This document shows positions 44,855 to 54,374 of a DNA stretch of 64,000 bases, piece after piece (position 1 is the first letter of the stretch; the number at the start of each line of letters is the position of its first letter). Made by a program: the position numbers and the translations under genes. The DNA comes from Mitsuaria chitosanitabida ATCC BAA-476 = NBRC 102408 (GTDB lineage Bacteria > Pseudomonadota > Gammaproteobacteria > Burkholderiales > Burkholderiaceae_C), in contig NZ_BCYP01000016.1 of the NCBI RefSeq assembly GCF_001598255.1, positions 108,615 through 172,614 on the forward strand. The letters run 5' to 3'. The notes below the pieces were generated by a model that was given only the letters and a program-made list of their open reading frames with translations, searched no databases and was not told where the DNA came from.

Positions 44855-45454
44855 ATGCCCAAGCGAGACGAGAGCCACATGGCTGCCGTGCGTCAACAGA
44901 TCCTGGATGCGGCGCGCGCGGTCTTCGACCGGAAGGGCGTGGCCGACGCGGTCATGAGCGACATCGCGGCGGAGGCCGGGTTGTCGGTGGGGTCGATCTA
45001 CGTGCACTTCCGCTCCAAGGAGGACGTGCTGACGCGCCTCATCGAGCAGGCGGACACCAACGTCGGCCCCTTCGAGGCCTGCGAGACGGCGAGCGAGCTG
45101 CTCGGCCTGATCGAGACCATCGTGAAGGCCCAGGACGCCGCGAGCGCCGCGAGCCTGACCGCGCTGGAAGTCGCGACCATCGCGCGTCGAAACCCGCAGA
45201 TCCAGGGCTTCGTCGCGGCGAACTTCGACCGCCTGCGCACGGCGCTGTTCGATGCCGTCGCCCGCGCGGGCGCGAACAACGACCAGCTCGACAAGACCGC
45301 GCTGAAGGCCATCGGCGAGGGCCTGCTGTCGCTGCTGGTGGCGGCGCAGGTCAAGGCGTTGCTGGGCGTGCCGCCACAGACGGAGGCCAAGATCAAGACG
45401 GCGCGCTGGTTGGTGGCGATCCTGCATGGCGCCCCCGTCAGAGCCAGGCGCTGA
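44855..45454 (+). CDS. TetR-family repressor of the peptide island
   Basis: 199 residues. N-terminal helix-turn-helix ILDAARAVFDRKGVADAVMSDIAAEAGLSVGSIYVHFRSKEDVLTRLIEQA, then a helical ligand-binding domain. AAGGGAA precedes the ATG at 44855. It is divergent from the hydrolase-led operon and convergent with the epimerase gene, overlapping its end by 17 bases. Operator-like repeats at both divergent promoters suggest it controls the whole island. Confidence 0.9.
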   Translation: MPKRDESHMAAVRQQILDAARAVFDRKGVADAVMSDIAAEAGLSVGSIYVHFRSKEDVLTRLIEQADTNVGPFEACETASELLGLIETIVKAQDAASAASLTALEVATIARRNPQIQGFVAANFDRLRTALFDAVARAGANNDQLDKTALKAIGEGLLSLLVAAQVKALLGVPPQTEAKIKTARWLVAILHGAPVRARR

Positions 45455-46460
45455 CCGGCGACCGCCGCGCCGGCGCCGCCACGTCGAGTGCGTCGACGTC
45501 GAAGCTCACCTGCCCCTGCGCATAGCGGGCGGCCGGCGCGGTGTCCCCGGCCATGAACAGCGGCGCGTCCAGGTCGACCAGATCGGCCGTCTGCGCCGCG
45601 ATGAAGGCCGGCAGGATGGCCAGGGACCGTCCCCCCATGCAGCCGATCATCACGCGCATTCCCCGCTGCCGGGCCTCGTTCGCCAAGGTGAGCGCGGCGC
45701 TGAGCCCGCCGCACTTGTCCAGCTTGATGTTGGCCACCTGGTAGCGCGTCGCCACCTGATCGAGATCGTCCAGCGTCTGCAGCGACTCGTCCGCCGCGAG
45801 CGGAATGGGCGAGCGATAGCCGGCCAGTTCGTCGTCGCGTGACGCCGGCAAGGGCTGCTCGATCAGCTCGACGCCCTGCGCCAGCAAGGTCGCGGTCATG
45901 CGCTCGAGGTGGCCCAGCGTCCAGCCCTCGTTGGCATCGATGCCCAGCCGCACATCGGGCCGCGCCTGGCGCACCGCCGTGACGCGCTCGGCGTCCGCCT
46001 CCGTCCCCTCGAGCTTGAGCTTGAGCATCCGCGCCTCCGGCAACGCGAGCGCCGCCTGGGCCATTTGCGACGCGCTCGCGAGACCGAGCGTGACCATGGT
46101 CGCCAGCGGTCGCAGACGAGACAGGAAGGCGAGCTCATGGACCGGCCGTCCGCTCGCGCCCGCCGCCAGTTGCCACATCACCCAGTCCAGCGCGTTGCGC
46201 GCGCCGCCCGGCCGCATGGCCCTCACCGCGCGCCAGGCCATGGGCAGGTCCTCGCCGAGACGCGGCAGGACCTCCTGCACCTGCGCTCGCATGCGGTGCC
46301 CGTCGTCCCCGTGATAGAAGACGCCCGCCGCCTCCGCCTCGGCCACGAGGCCCGCGTGCCGGCCCGTCACCCGAAGCACGGACTGCCCGACCAGCGTGCG
46401 TCCCGCGATGGCCAACGGCGCCTTGAAGGGAATCTCTTCCACCCAGCTGTCGATCTGCAT
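45438..46460 (-). CDS. Dipeptide epimerase (L-Ala-D/L-Glu type, enolase superfamily)
   Basis: 340 residues, enolase superfamily. EEIPFKAPLAIAGRT at the N-terminus, catalytic Lys in RMLKLKLEGT, metal ligands Asp/Glu/Asp in RLGIDANEGW, ELIEQPLPA and LAADESLQTLDDLD, and the second catalytic Lys in VANIKLDKCGGLSAAL. These enzymes epimerise the second residue of dipeptides such as L-Ala-D-Glu from murein. The ATG at 46460 is 11 bases after the TonB receptor stop. Confidence 0.92.
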   Translation of the reverse strand: MQIDSWVEEIPFKAPLAIAGRTLVGQSVLRVTGRHAGLVAEAEAAGVFYHGDDGHRMRAQVQEVLPRLGEDLPMAWRAVRAMRPGGARNALDWVMWQLAAGASGRPVHELAFLSRLRPLATMVTLGLASASQMAQAALALPEARMLKLKLEGTEADAERVTAVRQARPDVRLGIDANEGWTLGHLERMTATLLAQGVELIEQPLPASRDDELAGYRSPIPLAADESLQTLDDLDQVATRYQVANIKLDKCGGLSAALTLANEARQRGMRVMIGCMGGRSLAILPAFIAAQTADLVDLDAPLFMAGDTAPAARYAQGQVSFDVDALDVAAPARRSPVSAWL

Positions 46461-46471
46461 GTCAGGTCTCC

Positions 46472-48727
46472 TCAGAACTCGGCGCTCAGCTGCAGGCCGA
46501 TCGTGCGGGGCGCCAGCACGCTCACGCGCGCCGGCCCGCCGGCCAGGCTGAGCGAGGTGTCCGCCCCCAGCTGCGCATGCCGGTTGGTCAGGTTCCGGAT
46601 GAAGAAGTCCAGGTTCATGCGACCGAACCCCAGCCCGCCTCGCAGGTCCAGCGCCGAGTAGGCCGGCAGGCGGTACTGCGGGTTGCCGGGCGCGGCCTTG
46701 AAGGCATTGAACCGGTCGCCGGTATAGCGCCAGGTGAATCCGAGATGGGCGGGACGTCCGAGCCACTCGAAGTCCCGATCGGCCTGGAGCGCCGCGGAGG
46801 TCCGCGCGGTGTCGGGCATGCGCTCCCCGGCCACGCCGCCCAGGTCGGGGCTGTCCTCCAGCAGCTTGGCGTCGATCAGGCTGAGCGCGGTCGACACCCG
46901 CAGCCCCTGCATCGGCATGGCGCGCAAGCTCCATTCCACGCCGCGGGAACGCGCGCGCTTGGCGTTGCCGATGCCCGAGAAGCCGGCGCTCGCGGTGAAG
47001 ACCTGGATGTCGTTCCAGTCGATCTGGTACAGCGCGAGCTCGGAGCTCAGGCGGTTCGGGATCAGCGTCCCCTTCCAGCCCACCTCGTAGCTCCACAGGC
47101 TGTCGGACTTGAAGAAAGGCTTGTTCAGCGGCTGGCCCGTCACCGGATCCTGGATCACCGGCAGCGGCCCGCCCGGTCGATAGCCGCTGGCGGCGCGCAC
47201 ATACAGCGCCTGGTCGGCGGCGGGACGCCAGCGTGCGGTGGCCAGCCAGGTCGTGACGTTCTCGGTCGAACTCGCGGCCGGTTGCGGTGGCGGCGCGAAC
47301 AGGCCGCTGAAGCTCTGGTCGAGATGCTGCGAGTTGCGGCTCTGACGCACGCCGAGGGTCAGGTCGGTGCTCGCTGTCAGGTAGTAGGTCGCCGTTCCGA
47401 AGGCCGCGATCTCGCGATAAGTGGAGGGGAAGCGCGCGTCGACCAGCAGCGGCTGCACGGGATGCAGCTGCGCGTCCAGCGGTGTCATGTGCTGCGTCTT
47501 GTCGCCCCGCTCGTCCGCGTAGAAGGCGCCCACCAGCCATTCGAGCGCGCGGCTGCGCGCGGAGGTCAGACGGAACTCCTGCGAGAGCTTGCGGTTGTCG
47601 AATCCGTAGTCCAGCGCGTAGCCCGGATTGACGATCCCGATCTGGCCCAGGAACGGGCCATAGAACGCCGTGGGATCCGCGCGCCCGTCGTTGGTCGAGC
47701 GCTGCCAGCCGGTGATGGACTCGAGCGTCGCCCACTTCAGATCCGCCTTGACCACCGCGGTGAGCAGATGGTTGCGCACGGTCACGGGCTCGCTCACGAA
47801 CAGGCGCTTGGTGTAGCGCGCGTCGACGGGCTGCCCCGTCGCCACCACGTCATCCTCCTGCGCGGAGCCGTCGCGCGACTGCCGCTGCGTCATGGCCGTG
47901 AGCCGCAGGCTCAGGTCCTTGCTGGGCTGGAGCGACAGGGCCACGCGGCCGCCGTCCGTGCGCGCGCCGTCGACGACACGACCCTCGTGATCGAGATCCC
48001 GGGTGAATCCGCCCTCGCGCCGTTGGTAGAGGGTGACCCGCAGCGCCGCCGTGTCCTGCATCACCGGCACGTTGATCAGCCCGCGCAGCACATGACCGAC
48101 ACGACCGCCCTTCACGCTGGAGAGCTCGGCCGTCGCCTGCCCGCCGAGGTAGCCCGACTCCGGCTCCGCCGAGACGTACTTGATGAGGCCGCCCATGGCG
48201 CTCGCACCATAGAGCGTGCCCTGCGGACCGCGCAGCACCTCCACGTTCGACAGATCGAAGAGGCCCAGGTCCAGCGCGCCGGCCCCGCCGCCGGCGTAGG
48301 CGGAGCTCGATCCGAAGGGCACGTCATCCACGTACATGCCGACCGTGGCGCCGACCTGGCTGCCGGTGGTCACGCCCCGCATGGTGATCTGGCTCTGTCC
48401 CGTCGAGGCGGTGGCCTGGGTGAAGTTCACCCCGGGCAGGAGCGCGGCGATGTCGCGCAGCGACTGATAGCCGCCGCGGGCCAGCGCCTCGCCCTTCAGC
48501 ACGTCCGCGGTGAGCGGAACTTCCCGCGCCGGCTCGCGCCGCCGCTGCGCGGTGACCGTGACGAGCTCGAGCGCCTGCACGTCGCGTGCCTCCGCGGCGG
48601 GCGGCTCGGTCGCGGCCTGCGTCTGCGCCTGGCCCGAGAAATGCACGCCCCCACACAGCCCCAACACCGCCAGGCGCATCGGGGTCAGCCCCAGACGCTC
48701 ATTCCATCCACCACCACAGGACCTCAT
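46472..48727 (-). CDS. TonB-dependent outer-membrane receptor
   Basis: 751 residues. Signal peptide around MRLAVLGLCGGVHFSGQAQ, TonB-box/plug region ALELVTVTAQRRREPAREVPLTADVLKGEALARGGYQSLRDIAALLPGVNFTQATASTGQSQITMRGVTTGSQVGATVGMYVDDVPFGSSSA, then a 22-strand barrel ending in VSVLAPRTIGLQLSAEF. I chose the ATG at 48727, preceded by GGAG. The ATG at 48757 would place the start inside the operator. It does not resemble a siderophore receptor. Context suggests a peptide or glycopeptide substrate. Confidence 0.9.
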   Translation of the reverse strand: MRSCGGGWNERLGLTPMRLAVLGLCGGVHFSGQAQTQAATEPPAAEARDVQALELVTVTAQRRREPAREVPLTADVLKGEALARGGYQSLRDIAALLPGVNFTQATASTGQSQITMRGVTTGSQVGATVGMYVDDVPFGSSSAYAGGGAGALDLGLFDLSNVEVLRGPQGTLYGASAMGGLIKYVSAEPESGYLGGQATAELSSVKGGRVGHVLRGLINVPVMQDTAALRVTLYQRREGGFTRDLDHEGRVVDGARTDGGRVALSLQPSKDLSLRLTAMTQRQSRDGSAQEDDVVATGQPVDARYTKRLFVSEPVTVRNHLLTAVVKADLKWATLESITGWQRSTNDGRADPTAFYGPFLGQIGIVNPGYALDYGFDNRKLSQEFRLTSARSRALEWLVGAFYADERGDKTQHMTPLDAQLHPVQPLLVDARFPSTYREIAAFGTATYYLTASTDLTLGVRQSRNSQHLDQSFSGLFAPPPQPAASSTENVTTWLATARWRPAADQALYVRAASGYRPGGPLPVIQDPVTGQPLNKPFFKSDSLWSYEVGWKGTLIPNRLSSELALYQIDWNDIQVFTASAGFSGIGNAKRARSRGVEWSLRAMPMQGLRVSTALSLIDAKLLEDSPDLGGVAGERMPDTARTSAALQADRDFEWLGRPAHLGFTWRYTGDRFNAFKAAPGNPQYRLPAYSALDLRGGLGFGRMNLDFFIRNLTNRHAQLGADTSLSLAGGPARVSVLAPRTIGLQLSAEF

Positions 48728-48740
48728 CGCAAGCTCCATT

Positions 48741-48758
48741 AATGAATGACGATTCATT
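48741..48758. promoter_or_regulatory. Operator-like palindrome upstream of the TonB receptor
   Basis: AATGAAT-GACG-ATTCATT, perfect 7-base arms with a 4-base centre, immediately upstream of the receptor gene's ribosome site. The region is AT-rich. It shares its half-site with the tetR promoter, so TetR is the likely binder. Confidence 0.65.
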
Positions 48759-49055
48759 TTTTATTGATTATGGGCAGCGCGCATCGGCGTTTCAAGCCTT
48801 CGGCCACGCGCCAGGCGCTAGGACAAACCATGACCGTGCTTTCCCCGAGACCGGGACGGACGAAGGCGTGCATACGCGCGCGGCGGCGCGCGCGGACCTC
48901 GCGCGGGTCGGCGATCGGTGGAAATGCATCGGAAGGACCGGCATCGCATCCCGCGATGCAGGTCCTCGTGGCGCGGATCCGCGTGGTGCTCGCCGTCCAG
49001 GCGAACAGCGGATCTCGCGTCGGCGGATCGATCTCCCGATCGACCCGCCGCGCAG

Positions 49056-49096
49056 GCGCCGCTAGCGGCGCGCGTTGGCCTCACCCGGAGGTGAGG
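49056..49096. terminator. Tandem hairpins after truD
   Basis: The 16-base perfect palindrome GCGCCGCTAGCGGCGC (49056-49071) is followed by CCTCACC-CGGA-GGTGAGG (49079-49096), a 7-base stem with a tetraloop, 7 bases downstream of the truD stop (minus strand). There is no T-run, so it may attenuate or protect the 3' end rather than terminate. The rest of the 375-base gap back to 48728 holds only the TetR operator and no convincing gene. Confidence 0.5.
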
Positions 49097-49102
49097 ATGC
49101 CG

Positions 49103-50128
49103 TCACTCGGCGGCCGGCGTCTCGCTCTCGCCCTCGCTCTCGGTGTGCCGTTCCGGCTCCGTGGTGCGCAGGATCTCGTGCAGCACGGAGGTGGCGTAGT
49201 TCCCCGCGGGCAGCGAGAACGTGAGCACCAGTTGATCGGCCTGCGGCCATTCCCAGCTCATGTCGAGCGGACTCGCCACCAAGGCGCGGCGCTCCTGATC
49301 CAGACCGGCGTGTTCCATGCCGTCGCACAGCGCGGCGTGACGCGCGGCCACGCCGTTCTCCAGCGCCTGCGCGTCCTCCGTGGTGCTCACGCGGCCTCGT
49401 CCCCAGAGCGGTCCCGTCGGCCGGCCCGCCTCGTCCATCACGTCGCCGGACAGGGTCCGGCCCCAGAGTCCTTGCTGGATGCGCAGCGCCAGCACCTCGT
49501 TGAAGACGAACGAGCGCACCGCCGACAGGTAGATGCCCTTCTTCTTCGGGTTGCGCACGCGGATCTCGCGCGCCAGCATGGCCCGGCCCTGCTCGACATT
49601 GCCGCCGTCATGGCCGAAACGCTGAGCGCCGAAGTAGTTGGGCACGCCCTGCGACGCCACGGCCTGGAGGTTGGCCTCGAGGGCGTCGCGGTCGCCGGTC
49701 AGGTCGCGCAGCACGATGCGGAACCGGTTGCCCTGCAGATCGCCGGGGCGCAGCTTCTTCACATGGCGGCTCTGGCTCAGCACCTTGAACTCGGGATGCT
49801 GGAGCTGGGTCAGGTCGGGCGTCTCGCCCTTGGGCAGATAGATGCTGAACCACTGGCGCGTGATGGCGTAGCGGTCCTTCAGGCCGGCATAGCCCACGTC
49901 CCGGTCCGGCACGCCGGCGGCCTCGGCGAGTTGCTGGGCCACGAAGGCGGTGTTGGCGCCGTTCTTCTCGACGTCCAGCCAGACATGTTCGCCCGCGCCG
50001 GAGGGCAGTTGCAGCGGCAGTTCGGTGACGAGGAAGTCCTCGTTGAGCAGCTTCAGCGTGGCATGGGCGCCGCTGGCCGGATAGGCGTTGGGCCAGTGCG
50101 GCAAGGTCGTGTATTGAGCGTCGGTCAT
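49103..50128 (-). CDS. truD: tRNA pseudouridine(13) synthase
   Basis: 341 residues. Family motifs: LNEDFLVTELPLQLPSGAGEHVWLDVEKNGANTAFVAQQLAEAAGV, GYAGLKDRYAITRQWFSIYLP containing the catalytic Asp, VPNYFGAQRFGHDGGN and YLSAVRSFVFNEVLALRI. It isomerises U13 in tRNAs. Its start is 171 bases from the divergent sigma-factor gene. The last 15 residues are acidic and Glu-rich (ERHTESEGESETPAAE), an unusual tail. Confidence 0.95.
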   Translation of the reverse strand: MTDAQYTTLPHWPNAYPASGAHATLKLLNEDFLVTELPLQLPSGAGEHVWLDVEKNGANTAFVAQQLAEAAGVPDRDVGYAGLKDRYAITRQWFSIYLPKGETPDLTQLQHPEFKVLSQSRHVKKLRPGDLQGNRFRIVLRDLTGDRDALEANLQAVASQGVPNYFGAQRFGHDGGNVEQGRAMLAREIRVRNPKKKGIYLSAVRSFVFNEVLALRIQQGLWGRTLSGDVMDEAGRPTGPLWGRGRVSTTEDAQALENGVAARHAALCDGMEHAGLDQERRALVASPLDMSWEWPQADQLVLTFSLPAGNYATSVLHEILRTTEPERHTESEGESETPAAE

Positions 50129-50249
50129 TCGGGAGTCTGACGGCGCCAGCTGTGGACAGGGACAGGCTGTCGGTCCGACCAGGGGCCGTCGAACTCGCGA
50201 TTCTCTCCCGGACCTCCCCGCATTGACGCCGCACCATCCGATGTGCGTA

Positions 50250-50268
50250 AATGCGAATAGTTTTTATT
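50250..50268 (+). promoter_or_regulatory. Possible Fur box upstream of fecI
   Basis: In the AT-rich stretch AATGCGAATAGTTTTTATT (19 bases), about 10 of 19 positions agree with the Fur consensus GATAATGATAATCATTATC. It is 32 bases before the ATG of the first gene of the iron cluster, where iron-dependent repression is expected. The match is moderate, so it is a candidate only. Confidence 0.35.
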
Positions 50269-50299
50269 TCCAAATTTGTCGCCAGCGTGAGCCGCCACT

Positions 50300-50833
50300 A
50301 TGCGTGACACCCAGACCCTCAACCTCACCACCATCGGCCACCTGTACCAAGGTCATCACCAGTGGCTGGTCGGTTGGCTTCGTCGGCGCCTGGGCTGCCC
50401 GCATCACGCCGCGGACCTGGCGCATGACACCTTCGCGCGCGTCCTGGTGCGCCGGGACGCCCTCACCTGCCACGACGACCTGGGCGGCGGCAAGGCGCTG
50501 CTCAGCACCATCGCCCATGGCCTGATGGTCGACCACCTGCGCCGGGCATCGCTCGAGCGCGCCTTCCTCGAGGCGCTCTCCTTTCTCTCCGAGGACCAGG
50601 TGCCGTCCATCGAGGATCAGCAGGTCATGCTGGAGACCTTGCTGGAGGTCGACGCGGTCCTGCGCGACCTGCCGGCCAAGGTGCAGCAGGCCTTCCTGCT
50701 GTCCCAGATCGACGGCCTGCCCTACAGCCAGATCGCCACCGAGCTCGGCGTGTCGCTCAGCTCCGTCCAGCAATACATGACGCGGGCCTTCAGCGCCTGC
50801 CACCGGGCTCGGCAAGGCATGCCGCTGCAATGA
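50300..50833 (+). CDS. FecI-type ECF sigma factor
   Basis: 177 residues. Sigma region 2 (GWLRRRLGCPHHAADLAHDTFARVLV) and region 4 (LRDLPAKVQQAFLLSQIDGLPYSQIATELGVSLSSVQQYMTRAF) with the usual FecI spacing. Overlaps fecR by 4 bases (ATGA). It would direct RNA polymerase to the receptor gene when FecR signals a loaded receptor. Confidence 0.92.
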   Translation: MRDTQTLNLTTIGHLYQGHHQWLVGWLRRRLGCPHHAADLAHDTFARVLVRRDALTCHDDLGGGKALLSTIAHGLMVDHLRRASLERAFLEALSFLSEDQVPSIEDQQVMLETLLEVDAVLRDLPAKVQQAFLLSQIDGLPYSQIATELGVSLSSVQQYMTRAFSACHRARQGMPLQ

Positions 50834-51822
50834 CGGGCACCCGTCGAGCGCCGGAGGAACTGCCCCCGGCCGTCGTCGAGGCCGCCGTGGCCTGGATGGT
50901 CAAGCTGCAGTCGGGCTGGGCGACACCGCAGGAGCACCAGGCCTGCGACCACTGGCAACGCGAGCGACCCGAGCACGCGCGCGCCTGGGCCGACCTGCAG
51001 GCCTTCAGCCAGCGGGTCAAGACCCTGCCGCCCGCGCTCGCCCGCGGCACGCTGGCGGCGGCGCGGCAATCGGAACGCGCGCCTCGGCGCCGGGCCGTCC
51101 TGAAGGGCGTCGTGCTGCTGGCCGGCACTGCGGGCATCGGCTTCGCCGCCGCGCCGGACGGGGGATGGCCGGCCCTGATGGCCTCCCACCGCACGGGCAT
51201 CGGCGAACGCCGCCGCGTCGTCCTGGCCGATGGCAGCGTGCTGCAACTGAACACCGCCACCGCGCTGGATGCCCGCGTCGACGCGCACCGTCGCTGCGTG
51301 GATCTGTTCTCCGGTGAAGTCCTGATTGAGTGCGTCCGGGACCGCGCAACCCCGTCGACCCCCTTCGTGGTCCGGACCGCGCAAGGCCGCCTGCAGACGG
51401 CTGCGGGCCGATTCATCGTGAGGCAGCTCGACGGGCGGACCTCCGTCCAGGCGCTGGAGGGCTGGATCGATGCGCAGCCGAGCCGCGAGGCCACGACCGC
51501 CACGCGCCATCGCCTGGGTCCGGGACAGCAATGGTCGTTCGACGCCCTGGGCGCCGGTCCCGCCGGCACGATCGACGGATCCGCCGGCGCCTGGGTCAAC
51601 GGCCTGCTCGTCGCGCGCGACATGCCCTTGGCCGAGCTCGTCGCGGAGCTCGCGCGCTACCGCAAGGGCTGGCTGCGCTGCGACCCGGCGGTGGCGCGGC
51701 TGCGCATCTCGGGGGTGTTCCCGCTCGACAACCTGGACCGCGTGGTGGCCGCGCTCCAGCGCACGCTGCCAGTGCGCGCGCGCGCGATCACCGCCTGGTG
51801 GGTGACGCTGGAGCCGCGCTGA
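50830..51822 (+). CDS. FecR-type anti-sigma regulator
   Basis: 330 residues. N-terminal DUF4880 (AVAWMVKLQSGWATPQEHQACDHWQRERPEHARAWADLQAF), a membrane segment (AVLKGVVLLAGTAGIGFAA, about 93-111), then the periplasmic FecR domain (RTGIGERRRVVLADGSVLQLNTATALDARVD ... FSGEVLIECVRD) and a DUF4974-like end. It relays the signal from the receptor's N-terminal domain to the sigma factor. Confidence 0.92.
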   Translation: MTGTRRAPEELPPAVVEAAVAWMVKLQSGWATPQEHQACDHWQRERPEHARAWADLQAFSQRVKTLPPALARGTLAAARQSERAPRRRAVLKGVVLLAGTAGIGFAAAPDGGWPALMASHRTGIGERRRVVLADGSVLQLNTATALDARVDAHRRCVDLFSGEVLIECVRDRATPSTPFVVRTAQGRLQTAAGRFIVRQLDGRTSVQALEGWIDAQPSREATTATRHRLGPGQQWSFDALGAGPAGTIDGSAGAWVNGLLVARDMPLAELVAELARYRKGWLRCDPAVARLRISGVFPLDNLDRVVAALQRTLPVRARAITAWWVTLEPR

Positions 51823-51904
51823 ATTTTTTTCTGGCGAGGACTGCAGGTTTCGGCGCTTCGTTCGGTTCACAGGAAAGACCTCCACTTTCCGAGAAAGGTG
51901 TTCC

Positions 51905-54373
51905 ATGACCGCCCGACGCCTCCGCGCCGCCTCCCGTCCCGCCCAGCCCCTGTTCCGACGCTCGCCCCTCGCCGCCGGCAGCCTCGCGACCTGCCTCGCG
52001 CTGTCGCTCGCGCCCGCCACCCTCCTGGCCCAGCCGCAGGGCGGCAGGCCCGCCGCGCAGGCGCCGCGCGCCTTCAACATTCCGCCGGGGCCGCTCGACC
52101 TGGCGCTGACCACCCTGGCCCGCTCCGCCGGCGTCCTGCTGTCCTTCGACCCCCAACTGGTCCAGGGGCGCCACAGCGCGGGCCTCGAGGGCGCCTACAC
52201 CGTCGAGTCGGGACTGCGCCACCTGCTCGCCGGCGCGCCGCTGAAGGCGGTCGCCCAGGCCGACGGCAGCTTCGTGATCGAGCGCGTCGCCGCCGACGAG
52301 GTCGCCGCGCTGCCGGTCGGTTACCTGCCCGCCGTGCAGGTGCAGGCCCGCAACGCCCCGCTGCAGACCGAGAAGAGCGATCGCTACGGCGTCATCGCCA
52401 CGAGCACCGCCACCCGGCTGGCGCTCTCGCCTCGCGAGACGCCGCAGTCCATCACCGTCGTGACCCGCGCCCGCATGGACGACTTCGGCCTGCTCAACGC
52501 CAACGACGTGCTCGCGAACACCACGGGGGTCTCGGTCGACGTCGTCGAGAGCGACCGGACCTACTTCAACGCACGCGGTTTCGACATCTCCAACTTCCAG
52601 GTGGACGGCGTCGGCATGCCCTTCACCAACGGCGACCAGCTCGGCGACATCGACACCGCGCTCTTCGATCGCGTCGAGGTGCTGCGCGGCGCCAACGGCC
52701 TGCTGACCTCCACCGGCAATCCCGCCGCCACAGTGAACTACGTGCGCAAGCGGCCCACAGCCAGCTTCCAGGGATCGGTCGGTCTCACGCTGGGCTCCTG
52801 GAACAAGCGCCGCGCCGAGGGGGATGTCTCGGGCCCGCTCAACGAGTCCGGCACCCTGCGCGGCCGCGCGATCGTCATGGCCCAGCGCAACGAGTCCTTC
52901 ATGGACCACTACGCCCTCACCAAGAACCTCGTGGCCGGGCTGATCGAGGCCTCGATCGGGCCGCGCACCACGCTCACGCTGGGCCTGTCGCGGCAGGCGA
53001 ATCGCCCCGAGGGCACGGCCTGGGGCGGCCTGCCGCTGAACAACGCCGATGGCTCGCCCACCGACTACCCCCGCTCGACGGCCGCCGCGCCGCGCTGGTC
53101 CCACTGGGACAACACGGACACCACGGGCTTCGCCGAGCTGACGCACGCGCTGGGCAACGGATGGAACGCCAAGGCGATGGCCAGCTACCGTCTGCTCAAG
53201 GCCGACGGCAAGCTGTTCAGCATCTCCGGCGCCCTGCCCGACCGCGCGACGGGCGCCGGCACGGAAAGCTGGACCTCGACGCAGCTCACCGACGAGACCC
53301 AGAAGCTCTTCGACGCCAGCGCCTCGGGCCCGGTCGAGCTGCTCGGCCGTCGCCACGATCTGGTGGTCGGCGTCAACGCCGCGCGCGTGCACAACGAGGC
53401 CTCCTACCAGCGCGGCGCCGGCAACGGCACCGCGATGATCGCCCCCGACGGCTGGGGCAACTACCCCGAGCCGGCCTGGACGGGCGGCACCGGCTCCGCC
53501 GACTTCATCAACCGGCGCGAGTCCTTCTACGCGATGGCGCGCCTGAACCTGGCCGATCCGTGGAAGCTGCTGCTGGGCCTGAACCACACGCGCATGCGCA
53601 GCGAGGGCCTGGGGTTCCGCGCCGTGCCGCGGGTCTACCAGGAGAGCAAGACCGTGCCCTATGTCGGCACCGTCGTGGACGTGGACGCGCACCACTCGCT
53701 CTACGCCAGCTACACCACGATCGTGAACCCGCAGACGCAGGTCGACGCCAGGCAGGCGCTGCTCGGGCCGATCGAGGGCCGGAACGTCGAACTGGGCGCC
53801 AAGGGCGAATGGCTGGACGGCGAGCTCAACGGCTCGTTCGCGGTCTTCCGCACCACGCAGAACAACCTGGCCGAGTACGCCGGCTTCGACACCGACGGCG
53901 GCTTCTCCTACTACCGCCGCATCGACGCCACGGCCAAGGGCTTCGAGCTGGAGATGTCCGGCCGCCTGAGCCCGGACTGGGACCTGACCGCCGGCTACAC
54001 CCAGCTGAGCATCGAGGACGCGACAGGCGCCGACGCGCGCACCTTCGTCCCGCGTCGCACGGCCCGGCTGTCCGCGCGCTACCGCGTGCCCGCTCTGCCC
54101 CAGCTGAAGCTGGGCGCGACCCTGCGCTGGCAGAGCGACATCCATCGCGTGAACGGCACGCAGGCCGCGCCGGACGGGAGCGCCATCCTCGCGAGGCAGC
54201 CCGGCTATGCCGTGCTGGGCCTGATGGCGCGCTACGACTTCAGCGACCGGCTCAGCGCGCATCTGCTGCTCAACAACGTGACCGACCGCAAGTACCTGGC
54301 CAGCCTGTACTGGGACCAGAGCCTGCTCGGCGCCGGCCGCAGCGGGCAACTGACGCTGAACTGGAAGCTCTGA
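51905..54373 (+). CDS. TonB-dependent siderophore receptor with STN signalling domain
   Basis: 822 residues. Signal peptide (LATCLALSLAPATLLA), STN domain (FNIPPGPLDLALTTLARSAGVLLSFDPQLVQGRHSAGLEGAYTVESGLRHLLAGAPLKAVAQADGSFVIE, about 55-130), TonB box (LPAVQVQAR), plug (RETPQSITVVTRARMDDFGLLNANDVLANTTGVSVD ... VEVLRGANGLLTSTGNPAATVNYVRKRPT), then a barrel ending RSGQLTLNWKL. The STN domain is what speaks to FecR. Position suggests that it imports the hydroxamate siderophore made by the alc genes. Confidence 0.93.
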   Translation: MTARRLRAASRPAQPLFRRSPLAAGSLATCLALSLAPATLLAQPQGGRPAAQAPRAFNIPPGPLDLALTTLARSAGVLLSFDPQLVQGRHSAGLEGAYTVESGLRHLLAGAPLKAVAQADGSFVIERVAADEVAALPVGYLPAVQVQARNAPLQTEKSDRYGVIATSTATRLALSPRETPQSITVVTRARMDDFGLLNANDVLANTTGVSVDVVESDRTYFNARGFDISNFQVDGVGMPFTNGDQLGDIDTALFDRVEVLRGANGLLTSTGNPAATVNYVRKRPTASFQGSVGLTLGSWNKRRAEGDVSGPLNESGTLRGRAIVMAQRNESFMDHYALTKNLVAGLIEASIGPRTTLTLGLSRQANRPEGTAWGGLPLNNADGSPTDYPRSTAAAPRWSHWDNTDTTGFAELTHALGNGWNAKAMASYRLLKADGKLFSISGALPDRATGAGTESWTSTQLTDETQKLFDASASGPVELLGRRHDLVVGVNAARVHNEASYQRGAGNGTAMIAPDGWGNYPEPAWTGGTGSADFINRRESFYAMARLNLADPWKLLLGLNHTRMRSEGLGFRAVPRVYQESKTVPYVGTVVDVDAHHSLYASYTTIVNPQTQVDARQALLGPIEGRNVELGAKGEWLDGELNGSFAVFRTTQNNLAEYAGFDTDGGFSYYRRIDATAKGFELEMSGRLSPDWDLTAGYTQLSIEDATGADARTFVPRRTARLSARYRVPALPQLKLGATLRWQSDIHRVNGTQAAPDGSAILARQPGYAVLGLMARYDFSDRLSAHLLLNNVTDRKYLASLYWDQSLLGAGRSGQLTLNWKL

Positions 54374-54374
54374 G

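Noticed and set aside
48742..49065. Plus-strand ORF starting in the TonB operator region
   Set aside because: No ribosome site, Arg/Gly-rich, and it overlaps the palindrome. I treat the gap as non-coding.
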